Shown one piece after another: positions 47,901 to 57,480 of a stretch of DNA of 64,000 nt. Within the stretch, counting starts at the first letter, position 1. Each line of letters opens with the position of its first letter. A program made the translations under genes and the position numbers. The notes under the pieces were generated by a model, which saw only the letters and a list, made by a program, of their open reading frames with translations, was not told where the DNA came from and made no database searches. The DNA is from Chondrosia reniformis (lineage: Eukaryota > Porifera > Demospongiae > Chondrillida > Chondrillidae), in assembly GCA_947172415.1 (NCBI GenBank), contig OX359191.1:496001-560000 (forward strand), written 5' to 3'.

Positions 47901-48575
47901 TTTCCTTTAAGAAGGATACCATCATTAATTATTCCAATAGCTTCTTCAATAACTTCTTCCTGAAAGGGTTTTAGCAACTTCTGAATCAAAGACACAGTTG
48001 GTCGTTATAGTAATATCATCTGCGTTTTTGACTTGAGAACTCCTTAGATATAGTACAGCAACCTTTGACGGCACGAATCAGTTGTTATAACATACTTTTC
48101 AAGATCCACACTCAGAGGTCTAGCTCCATTGCTGATCCAAACAGGATTAGATTCTCTTAGCGGAGGTTCTAAAGGTTATGAACATTCAAAATTACCCTTC
48201 TAAATAAGAAAATAGCCACCCCTGCTACCTTAAAAGGCAAAAATCGCAACATAATACGGACTACAGAGTGTCAAAAACAATACAACTAGTTTGCAACGCT
48301 AGGCTTCCACATATGTCACTCTTTATGGATCTACCACTGAGTAAGAGGGGATGGGATGTTGGAATGATATGGAGTTTGTATACAACATAGAAAACGTAGT
48401 TCATAAGTTATAATGCATGGAGAGACAAGCTAGTTGGATAACTTAGAGATTTGTGTGTGTATGATCTCGGAATCAAATGGATATTTTTCAGGGATAATCG
48501 TTTGTCCTCATCTCCATGCATCTATGATTCGTGATCTACTACGTAACTAATAAGGTTCAACTCACTTTTAGTCAT
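44960..48575 (-). CDS. uncharacterised globular plus coiled-coil protein
   Basis: I do not recognise the family. Exons from 5' to 3' on the - strand: 48566-48575 (ATG at 48575, short), 48096-48168, 47288-47980, 47171-47209, 46974-47067, 46800-46912, 46408-46608, 46185-46307, 45196-45297, 44960-44989 (weak, nine residues and stop). The 231-codon exon has a helical part (LLKPFQEEVIEEAIGIINDG, YHHHLVLYHRVKEMI) then beta-like sequence (VEVKITLKDSIHRL, SVITFHISKRYI). Later exons are a coiled coil (RDELQKEYSEAVKRVVDMEQ). Splice phases agree from 47980 downwards. The join 48096 to 47980 does not (phase 2 to phase 0), so the 5' end is unsure. Confidence 0.55.
45813..46149. mobile_element. pogo/Tigger-like MITE
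   Basis: 337 bp bounded by TA (45811-45812 and 46150-46151). Terminal inverted repeats of about 27 bp start AGTGGACCCTCGCTTATCC on the left and give CAGTGGACCCTCACTTATCC from the right. This end sequence and TA duplication are typical of Tigger/pogo-type elements. It lies in an intron of the - strand gene. No transposase. Confidence 0.75.
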
Positions 48576-49059
48576 ATTAGCAAGGAACTGGTCGATCTTT
48601 TCCGCTAGTGCTAGTTGGTTATCGTGAGTTTCGTCTTCCTTAAGCTTTGGAGCTCGAGGTCGCTTTAAGCTTTTTAATCGAAGGATCTTTTATAATCAAG
48701 GTAAGTAAATAATCATTCGCTTCATCGCTAGTGGATTTTGATTGGATTACTTGTGAATCGGCAACGCTAATTGTTTTTATTCTAGATAGGGTCACCAGGG
48801 TAAGAACTCATATCATATGTATCCATATACGTACATAATGTATAATATTATACGTTTGTATTTATCAAAGATCTATACATACAGCAGTACTATACTATAT
48901 ATACACTACAGCAGTACTTGTACTATATATGTATATACAGTAAGCAGGGATGTGTGGTTAATTCTAATAATTAAGTTATCAGTAATAAATTTAATATCAG
49001 TGTATTTCTTTTTAAGTAGGCAAGTGTCAATGTATACATATACATACGTATATATGTAG
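48576..49059. promoter_or_regulatory. possible shared promoter region between divergent genes
   Basis: Lies between the 5' end of the - strand gene and the first exon seen of the + strand paralog 3. On the + strand a good donor (AAG-GTAAGT at about 48700) and a short AG-bounded segment (48786-48799, donor GTAAGA) could be untranslated first exons. No start codon in frame with 49060 was found. On the - strand an open frame extends upstream of ATG 48575 but meets a stop without another ATG. Confidence 0.3.
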
Positions 49060-50279
49060 GATGAAGATGCTAATGGTCAGGCATTTGTTAGAAACGAGGT
49101 TCATCCAGTTGTACATTATCAGGTATAATGAGAGAAATTGCCATTAAATTTTCTATATAGAGATATCTATATAGATACCCTATACGGGCATACAATGTGT
49201 ACAGTATATTGTATTTGTATGTAATAATCTGTATATACATACACATGCACGTATATAAGATTGCAAATGATTCTAAAATGCTGCTTTACAATATATATAT
49301 ATATATAGGTGGAGAACTTTAAGCATGCTCATGAATTAGATACAAAAGAAGTAGCAAGACTGAAGGACAAGTTACTTGATTTAGAGGTACAGATATTATG
49401 TGCAGATAATATGTACCAGTAAGCACATGTACGTACGTACAACATCGTTTCCATCTTAGACTACATATATGTATATACGTACATATTATATTTCTCAATA
49501 TCCTTATTGCTTATATATATGTATGGTGTTTATATATATATTTATAGAAAAAGATTAAACAGCATAAACAATATGAAAACCAGTTGCATTCTGTTGTATC
49601 ACATTTGGTTAGTTACTCATCTCTTGTACTTCATATTTTAATAAAAGTTATGTTTGTGTATATATATAATTTATAGAAAAATTTAAAAGTATACAATATT
49701 CATTATTTATCTATATATAAAACTATGTTTAATTCTACAATAGTATGGAAGTCAACGATACCAAGTGGCACTAGCATTGGTCAGTTTGCAGAGTCAAAAG
49801 CCACCAGTAGCCTCTTCTGCAGCTGTTGAGTCACTGGTTACCCAGGCAACAGCCCAGATTGTTCCTATTCAACAGTTCAACTCTGAGTTTCAACTTCCCT
49901 TCGACCAAAACATGCGTCTATATGATCTGTTCAAGGAACTGCAGGAGGGTCCTATTTCTGGCAATGGAGTGTATTCAATTACCTTCATATACATTATGGA
50001 GAAACAGCTGATTTGTACCAATTTTATATTATTCACCTGGCCACACTTCTATCACAAGATGGCGGAGAGATAAAAGGCTTATTAAAGTCTGAGACACTAG
50101 TGGTTTATGGAAAATGCAGTTTGTCAGATAGTTGTGCTAAAACATTGAGCACGATTATTAAACCAACCATAAGAGGTGTATTTTTCAAACCAACTACCAT
50201 TGGTGATACACCCACCTTACGGTGTACTAGTAAGCTCAATGGTACACCGGTGTCACAGGATATTTTATCCCCCGTGTAT

Positions 50280-50319
50280 TTTATCCGCCCGGATAGTATA
50301 AACTATCCGGGCGGATAAA
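50280..50319. repeat. perfect 18-bp-arm hairpin in the left transposon end
   Basis: Arms 50280-50297 (TTTATCCGCCCGGATAGT) and 50302-50319 with a 4-base loop. Likely a nested pair of the TTATCC transposase-site-like motifs. Confidence 0.8.
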
Positions 50320-50515
50320 TGAAACTAGGAAATTTTATCCTACCCTAGGATAATTTATCCTACCCTAGGATAATTTATCTAATACTCTACGATTTAAGCG
50401 TATCATCACGAAATCCTTTAGATACATAAGAAGGAACCTTGGGCTGAAAAAGGGATACGATTTTCGGATTTTCAGCCAATAGGAAAAGTGACAAAATAAA
50501 AAAGCGCCGAAAATG

Positions 50516-50523
50516 TCTATAAA
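50516..50523 (+). promoter_or_regulatory. TATA-like box of the transposon gene
   Basis: CTATAAAA lies about 50 bases before the ATG at 50568, a fair position for a core promoter of the transposon ORF. Confidence 0.4.
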
Positions 50524-50567
50524 AACCGTTGCATTTTCGTCCGTAACAGTTTAATAATCGATCTACA

Positions 50568-52318
50568 ATGACATCGACGATACTATCAGAGGAGAGATGC
50601 CAAGCACTCGTTCACTATATCCACGGAAGCAAGGAAAGTCGACCCGAATATCCTGACGGATTCACAGCTAACGATAAGAGAGCGTTGAGACAGCAGGCCG
50701 AGAAATTTGATGAACGAAACGGCGTTCTATTTCGAAAAACCGTCAAGAATGACACAGGAGAGGAGGTGATGCAGCGAGTGATCACAAGCCAAGAAGAAAA
50801 GCAGCGAATTTTGACAGCTTGCCACAGCGGCATTGATGGCTCCCATTTTGGACGAGATAAGACCTACAGCAAGGTGTGTACATGCTTCATAGTATATATA
50901 GTTATATTTGTTTATCTCATTATAACCCTAATTGTATATACTAGGCATATGCATAGGAATTAAACATGTATAAATTGTATATATATTAATATATATTATA
51001 TCTTTTTTGATTAATTTTACAACAGTGATAATTAATATATATATATATTATTATATTTTTTGATTGATTTTACAACAGTGATAATTAATATATATATATA
51101 TATTATTATATTTTTTTGATGGATTTTACAACAGTGATAATTAATATATATATATCTATTTTCATCTATAGATAGCACAGTCCTTCTACTGGAAGTCACT
51201 AACAAAGGATGTCCTTGATTTCTGCAAGTACTGTGACACTTGCCAGAGAGTTAACAGCAAACTGGCTAAGAACAAGCCTGAACTACATCCCATTCCTGTC
51301 ACAGATGTGTGGCACAGAGTGGGGATTGATTTAGTTGGCCCACTTCCATTGACACCACGTGGCAACCGATACATTATCACTTTAACGGATTATTTTTCCA
51401 AGTGGCCTGAAGCAGCTTCATTACAAGACAAGACTGCAGTAGGTGTTGCCTGCACACCACAGTTATCTCCATCAAGGAAAAGGGGACCATCCAAGAGAGC
51501 TACTCATGATCATAGAAAAAGAAGAAAAACAACCAATACTGTTCCTTCATTGAATGACATGGACATTGAAGATCTCCAAAGTGGGCGTATGCTGAATGAC
51601 AATCACATACAGCTTGCACATAAGCTGCTCAGTAAACAATTCCCTGATATGCATGGTCTGCAACCACCAACCTTTGGCCAGATTTTAGGGTTTCAAGTAG
51701 AGGAACCTCCATTTGTGCAAATCCTCCATAATAGAAGAGGACACTGGTTGACTGTGGCTGGAATAAACAAAGGATTAGTAAGAGTCTATGACAGCCTGAA
51801 TTTATCAATCACTTCTCCTGTTGAGGTGCAGTCTTGTTGCATCATGAAAACTGACAAGAGACAGGTGGTGTTTGAACTGATGAGAATGACCACGCAGAAA
51901 GGAGGGACTGATTGTGGCCTGTTTACAATAGCCTATGCTACAGATCTGTGCTTTGGAGAAGATCCAAGCAGCAAGAGGTATATTCATGATTATGTTATAT
52001 ATGTGAGTTTTGATTAATTTGAAAACTTCTTGTGACATGCATATTAGGTATGACCAAGCAAAGATGAGGAGCCATTTCTTAGAATGCTTTACAAATGGTA
52101 AAGTGGCTCCTTTTCCAAGTAGAAAGATAAAGCCTCCAAAGCCTCTAACAAATAAGAAGTATGTCAGTTTGTACTGCCATTGCCTTTTACCTGAAGATGG
52201 TGAGGAGATGGCCTTATGTGGCAATTGTCAGGGATGGTTTCATAAATCTTGTGAGGCCATTCCAGACAGGATATTCTCCGAGAAGGACATTTCATGGGTT
52301 TGCTCCCAGTGCACTTGA
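50568..52318 (+). CDS. transposon protein: integrase zinc domain, truncated core, Ulp1-like protease, PHD finger
   Basis: Three exons: 50568-50873, 51172-51977, 52048-52318 (about 460 aa; introns phase 0 and phase 2). Exon 1 runs into an HHCC-type integrase zinc domain that ends in exon 2 (CHSGIDGSHFGRDKT ... CKYCDTCQR). The integrase core begins (WHRVGIDLVGPLPL, TDYFSKWPEA) but breaks off before the second Asp and Glu, so DDE catalysis is not expected. A C48/Ulp1-type protease follows, with likely triad residues in GHWLTVAG, VYDSL and GGTDCGLF. The last exon ends in a PHD finger (YCHCLLPEDGEEMALCGNC, WFHKSC, WVCSQC). Confidence 0.75.
51000..51165. repeat. three-copy tandem repeat in the transposon intron
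   Basis: About three copies of a unit near 60 bp containing TTTTACAACAGTGATAATTA followed by a TA run. Confidence 0.8.
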
Positions 52319-52809
52319 CATAACAGATTGTATTTTAATTTTTGTAATTTCATGACATATGACAAGTATTATTTTAGTATTTTTTTCTTATCTCATGCAT
52401 TTGACATAACAGATTATGTATTTTATTAAGTATTTTGTACTTATTTATTAATAATAAACATTCATATATGACAAAATGATTAGGATAAACTATCCTAGTT
52501 TATTTCATCCCCCAGATAAAATATCCTAGGATATTCTATCCTAGAGTAGGATATAATTTCCTAGGGTAGGATAATTTTTCCTAGGATAAAGTATCCCGGG
52601 GGGATATTTTATCCTAGGATATTTTATCCGGGGGGATAAAATTTAGGGGGGATAGAATTTACTGTGACACCCGAAATCCTAGTACCAGTATCTCACTGGT
52701 TAGATGAAAGAATCATTCAGAGCTTGAAGACATCTCTAAGCCATTGTTGTGATCCATCAAAGTTGCTGGACATTCCTGACACATCAACTGTATTTATGTA
52801 TTGCTAGTA

Positions 52810-53062
52810 CTTGATACTATATGTACTGCTACACATTCACTTTAGAAAACTCTCAGTTGCTATTTACTTTTATGTGTATATGCATGTGAATAACAGTCAA
52901 ATATATTGCTGTATACATGTAAAGCAACTAAATTACATAATTCTTATTATGAAGTATTGCATCCCTGACAACGTATATATCTATTAGATTTATAAATATT
53001 TTACATAATACACTATAAGGCTTAACTAATCCATGTGTACATATATTCAATGTGTTCCCTCT
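52810..53062. other. spacer between convergent genes
   Basis: About 250 AT-rich bases between the end of the broken paralog (+) and the stop codon of the death-domain gene (-). Nothing else recognised. Confidence 0.5.
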
Positions 53063-54772
53063 TCAGCTGTTCAAAGCTCTCTCCAGCTCCTCTACCACCA
53101 CTCTACATGTGTCTTCATACTTTAGGGCATCAAGAAGTGCTCTCCAAGTGTTCTCACCAGCAGCTCTAGTTCTCTTCCAGTGCATCAACAGCTCAAAACA
53201 CTTGTCTTTGACACTTCGCAATGAAGCATTTCCGCGCACTGAATCGAAAAAGGCCTATATGAAACTAGGCGAGAGCTTTGGATGAGGACACAAGAGTCTT
53301 CTCTTTATTCTTCTGCTCCACTGGACCACATGTACATGTTATTAAATATTGAATAACAAATTGTATATATACCAACTCATTGGTGAAATATGCCTTAATT
53401 CACTATAGTGAAGAATCTAAGAGTTGTACAGATATTACCTAAAGAAGGTTTGAATTCATTTGGTTCTGAGCAGCTCCTTAAAATGCTCGGTGGAAAAGTG
53501 CTACTTGCAATTGGTTGCAAGCTGCTGAGAGAAGTGATCATTCCAACAGAAGACTGTAGAGCTAGACTGTTAGGCATGGCCTCAGTACTCGAGGCTCCAA
53601 TGAGGGGAGTAGGACTGTGGATTGGTTCTGTAGAAAGACAAGTTACAACTAGCTAAATCTGTATAATGTAAGATTAAACATAGTGTCCATGCAATGTCCA
53701 TGTGATGTACGTACATACCAAATGTAGTGATTATTTTGTGAGGCTCCAGTGCAATGCTACGTATATGGACACTCATATGGATTCAGGGGGTCTAAGGTTC
53801 TTTCCCTCTAAAGTACCAACGTATTGAAAATAGTAACTGACCTTCATTAATAGAGAAATCAAAGAGTAGTCCCTTTTCCTTACTAGTCCCATGCACTGCA
53901 ACTTTAAGTGTATTTTGTCTTGGCAGTTCTCCCCTTGCGGTAGTGTACTTTACAGAACACTTGATGTAAGGAGGAGAGTGATAGTTTTCTACTGCATCCT
54001 TAAGAGCTTGGCCATCTGAGAACTCATGATGAAATTCTGAAAGCTCAATCTAAAATAAGCACAAACATCAGTATATACACTAGTACACCATACAAGATAA
54101 ACATTAAATAGTATATATTGAGTCTCTTACATCTGGGGAACCTGTCAAGGAGGCTTTCCAGCCGGGACCAGCTGGGGGATCAATGGTTGCATAAATATTT
54201 GATTCTGTTAAAGAAAATGGAACCCATCTGCTTCGCAACGTCCATTTGGTTTCTATTTTGTACAACTCTTCTATGAGCTAGGGACAATACCAGTGTTTGC
54301 ACATTTAACAATGTAAATTATATCATTACATTGTACTATATAGAAACAGTAGCTATACCATATACAATACCAAAGCACAATGTACATAGAGAATTAACTC
54401 TACTATATAGAAAAAAAAACAAACAATGTACTAAAGTGATGACTCAAAAACTAACTTTTGACCAAATGTAAGATTGAGGAGTAAAGAGTATTCTGACTTC
54501 TTCTTCACAGTCGGAATCATCCATTCTTCTTTGTACTGCAGACATTTGCCACTTTTTCTCATGTTGTAGCTCGTGAAGTGCTGTTCCGTAGAGACACTAT
54601 GGAGGCATATGTATGTGTGAAGGCTAGTACTTGTGATTTTACAACTGATATACCATGTAAGTACATGCACTTTGGTCTCATATAAGTCATGCTCCAATGT
54701 ATCGTTTGTCTTCTTCAAAACCTCCATATTTGTATTTGCCTTATGAAGGCTATTTTCTAAATCTTCATACAT
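53063..54772 (-). CDS. coiled-coil protein with C-terminal partial death domain
   Basis: Exons 5' to 3': 54671-54772 (possible ATG at 54772), 54456-54569, 54131-54277, 53842-54049, 53439-53627, 53063-53254 (stop TGA). The first two are coiled coil (NTNMEVLKKTNDTLEHDL). The next two look beta-rich and are unrecognised (WVPFSLTESNIYATIDPPAG, YIKCSVKYTTARGELP). A Ser/Pro-rich linker follows, then the last four helices of a death domain (CFELLMHWKR, GENTWRALLDALKYED). Phases agree until the last join (phase 1 to 0). A weak donor at 53403 would restore the frame, but the first helices of the death domain are still missing. The 5' end abuts repeats, so the gene may be truncated. Confidence 0.6.
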
Positions 54773-54804
54773 ACATAATATTTCAAATTAATGCAATTCA
54801 TTTT

Positions 54805-55285
54805 TTAGGGGCTGCCACAGGCAGCCCCTTATATTGTTTTCATTTGCCGATTACGTTGTATGGCTTCATGTTACGGAAAGATATATATATAATACGGGTT
54901 CATACGCAACTATTATAACACTTATTTTATACGTCGATATATATATAATACGGGTTCATACGCAACTATTATAACACTTATTTTATACGTCGATATATAT
55001 ATAATACGGGTTCATACGCAACTATCATAACACTTATTTTATACGTCGATATATGTATAATACGAGTTCATACGTAACTATTGTTACACTTAATTTATAC
55101 GTCAATACATCGTTTTTGCAAATGGCGGCGTTCAGGAAGCTTTAGTTAACGAAGCTTTTCCATCGTTATTTATATATAAAGTTCAGGACACTTAAGCGTC
55201 CTCAATCGTTAGTATTACGAATATATATATTAAATCCCAACGCTGCGGCCAAGTAGTTCGAGTTAATTCGGGGGGGCGGCAGCCC
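54805..55285. mobile_element. repeat element bounded by GGGGCTGCC hairpin words
   Basis: Starts with the perfect palindrome GGGGCTGCC-ACA-GGCAGCCCC, followed by TTATATTGTTTTCAT and GGCTTCATGTTACGGA. The same start recurs at 57279-57350. GGCGGCAGCCCC appears near 55267 and may be the other end. Family not recognised. Confidence 0.45.
54880..55105. repeat. 56-bp satellite, four copies
   Basis: The word TTCATACG recurs at 54955/54956, 55011, 55067 with exact 56-bp spacing in this array. Units read ATAATACGGGTTCATACGCA ... ACTTATTTTATACGTC. The last unit is the most diverged. Confidence 0.9.
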
Positions 55286-55529
55286 CACGAGTTTTTAAAC
55301 TCGAAATACTTGTTCATTTACCCATTTATATTATAGAATATACTGTATATTATACTGTATTATATTTCTTCCTTGCTTGAAAGTAATACACTTTCAAACA
55401 AGGAAGAAATATAATATTAATATTAACATATTAATTCATGGTATTTCCTTCCTATATGTATATGTAAAGAATCATGTACAGGTGAAAATTTTTACTGATT
55501 TTAATTAACAAATGGAAAGAACAGAATCA

Positions 55530-57060
55530 TTTAAATCATTTACTGTACGTGTTCTAATTGAAATTAAGGATTGAAAGCATTGAAGTCAATGTGATTGTCC
55601 TTGATTGTGCCCAGCACAGCAGCCGCATTGCCCCTCTGCATGGCAACCGAGATCCTCTGGAAGAGGAATCGGAAGGAGCGTGGCTCTCCTGTTTCTGCCT
55701 TGAGGCGGTGTCCAAGTTCACTGAGGAAATGCAGGGCCTCCAGACACAGACTCCTGCAGTTTCTATGGCCACTGGAACGAAGTGGTAACTAGCTTCCAGC
55801 TCAGCGTACTTCGAATGCTTCCTCTGTTCCACCTGAGCTGCTACAGTGCCTGCTTCTCTGGTTGCCAGCGAGATGTGGGAGGGGCATAGGTGTCGGGACA
55901 GGTTACGTCCCACACCAAGACCTGGCCTGTCTTCCACGGCATGACTGTGGCTCCATTAGGTCGTTTCCCGTCCGATTGACAGATGCTGCATGGTTGGTTC
56001 CAAGTGAGATGGCACTCCCGCAGATGTTAGTGATCTCTTAACAATATCATTGATGGCAGCATGGCGGGGGGTGTCTGCCCTGGCTCCTGCGGCAACTTAG
56101 CCTGTGGAGGCCCCGGTGGTCCACTTGTGCTTGGTAATGCAGGTACGCGTGTGGATGATACAGGGTGACCCCTAAGCGGAGACCCAAGGCCACCCGGACC
56201 ACCTCCCTGTCCATGCACAGGCCCAATGATGATACAGGAAGGGCCTGCAGCAATGCTCCCGACTCCTTTGCGCAAGCAGCAAGCAGGCGAGCCCGTGCAG
56301 GTGCATCCGGAGCAGTCTCCAGGAGGTTCCTGTATGCCAATAACACTCTGGGAGAATCCCAGGACCTCTGGAGGAAAGAGGCTGGGGCAGATGGAGGGGG
56401 CTCCTCGTGTCCACTACTCCAGAGGGCAAGCGCCACCTCATGAGAAGGGCAGGGTGCCCCTTGTAGTACAGGTGGGAGGATCCGGCGGGTGAGCTCGGAG
56501 GAACCAGCAGCAGAAGCCAAAAAGGCAGAAGGTACAAGCTGAGATGCACTCTGAACCCCCAAACCTCCAGACCATACCGGGAGAACAGCTTGGGCCCAGG
56601 CTGGATCGTTGGCATCAAGGGAGCTGTTGGCAATGTCTGCCAGCAGAGATCTCTGTAGGTTATCGAAAATCTGGAGCAGTGGGGATAGGAAGCAGGGGGC
56701 AGTTCGCAAAGTATAGAGAATCTTGGGTAAGGTGAAAGCATTTCTAAGGAGGCAAAATGCATCGTGTACATGGAGAAAGCGGAGCCTGTCCCCCATCACT
56801 GCCAAAGCTTGGGTTTTGGCTCTGATGGTGTCCTCGATCCCTTCAACTGAGTTACCAATGGGTGAGCACAGGAGGGTGGCATGGGCTTGGCTAACCACAC
56901 AAAATTCAGGAAAGGCAGCAAGCATTGACTGTCTTGTGATAGGGTCATCACAGATTATCTCTGACTTACTATGGTTCAGCTGGAGACCCATGTCACCAGC
57001 AACTCGCTCTATACCATGCGTAGAACATTGTACAGTAAAAGAACTACATTGTTTGAACAT
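55530..57060 (-). mobile_element. non-LTR retrotransposon RT C-terminal remnant
   Basis: The - strand ORF 56047-57060 encodes the part after the RT active site: LQLNHSKSEI, LTLPKILYTLRTAPCF-like and WSGGLGVQSASQLVPSAFLA. A frame shift near 56050-56150 leads into a zinc-ribbon-like tail like that at 7540-8220, then the 55554-55937 ORF. It is far more GC-rich than its surroundings. + strand ORFs here are shadows. Confidence 0.75.
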
Positions 57061-57480
57061 TTATTATTAATCTAGAACAACTCTATCTGAAATGTGTTGA
57101 AATCTGTGTATCCAATATACGTATATGGATTACATATTAACTTTTGTGCATAACAATAAAATTGTCCATAAATGTGTGAAAATAGAGTTGCTTTCTGTTA
57201 TGTTTGTCTCATAAATATGGATGGACAAACAATATTATACATTTGCAAATGGAAGTCTTCTATATATTTGTTTCCTTTTTAGGGTTGCTGCAGGCAGCCC
57301 TTATATTGTTTTCATAACGCAATTTATGTATGGCTTCATGTTACGGATATATACAGTGCAAGTTACAATATACTAAGGTAATATAATATAAATAAATAAT
57401 GTAATTAAATAATTCATATGGCTCCAAGAAAGGATCTAGAAACAAAATGGGCATATCATCATAAAGTTTAGGGTATAAAT
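57061..57480. other. AT-rich spacer with a second GGGCTGC repeat end
   Basis: Contains the 57279-57350 copy of the hairpin repeat start. Otherwise nothing recognised. Confidence 0.4.

Larger units (their letters stand above)
50251..52669 (+). mobile_element. Ginger-like DNA transposon with Ulp1 protease and PHD finger
   Basis: 2,419 bp. Ends are inverted (TGTCACAG...CTGTGACA), and about 20 bp match if mismatches are allowed. The flanking four bases are CCGG on the left (50247-50250) and CCCG on the right (52670-52673), read as a 4-bp duplication with one later change. TGTNR ends, 4-bp duplication and a retrovirus-type integrase zinc domain are known for Ginger elements. Both ends carry repeated TTATCC / GGATAA motifs over about 130-190 bp. 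It sits in a coding exon of paralog 3. Confidence 0.7.
49060..52807 (+). pseudogene. third coiled-coil / C-terminal-domain paralog, broken
   Basis: Phase-0 exons 49060-49122, 49309-49386 and 49548-49607 encode a short coiled coil. The exon from 49744 encodes the shared C-terminal domain (FQLPFDQNMRLYDLFKEL, then HYGETADLYQF, YGKCSLSDSCAKTL, IKPTIRGVFFKP). Two lesions are visible: a two-base insertion near 49994 (reading TTCATATACATTATGG where the paralogs predict FxHYG), and a Ginger-like transposon at 50251-52669. The remaining C terminus resumes after it (VPVSHWLDERII ... LLDIPDTS) and stops at 52805. No kinase domain or start codon is found upstream. Probably a pseudogene; transcription is possible. 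Confidence 0.75.

Noticed and set aside
48043..48096. A 53-base intron joining exon 48096-48168 to an extended exon starting at 48042
   Set aside because: On recounting, the extended frame meets a TAA at about 48007, so this join does not work; the 5' structure of the - strand gene remains open.
54880..55105. CRISPR-like array
   Set aside because: The 56-bp units are head-to-tail without spacers, in animal DNA; it is a satellite.
56165..57070. Several + strand ORFs of 63-115 aa
   Set aside because: Shadows of the GC-rich - strand retroelement ORF at 56047-57060.
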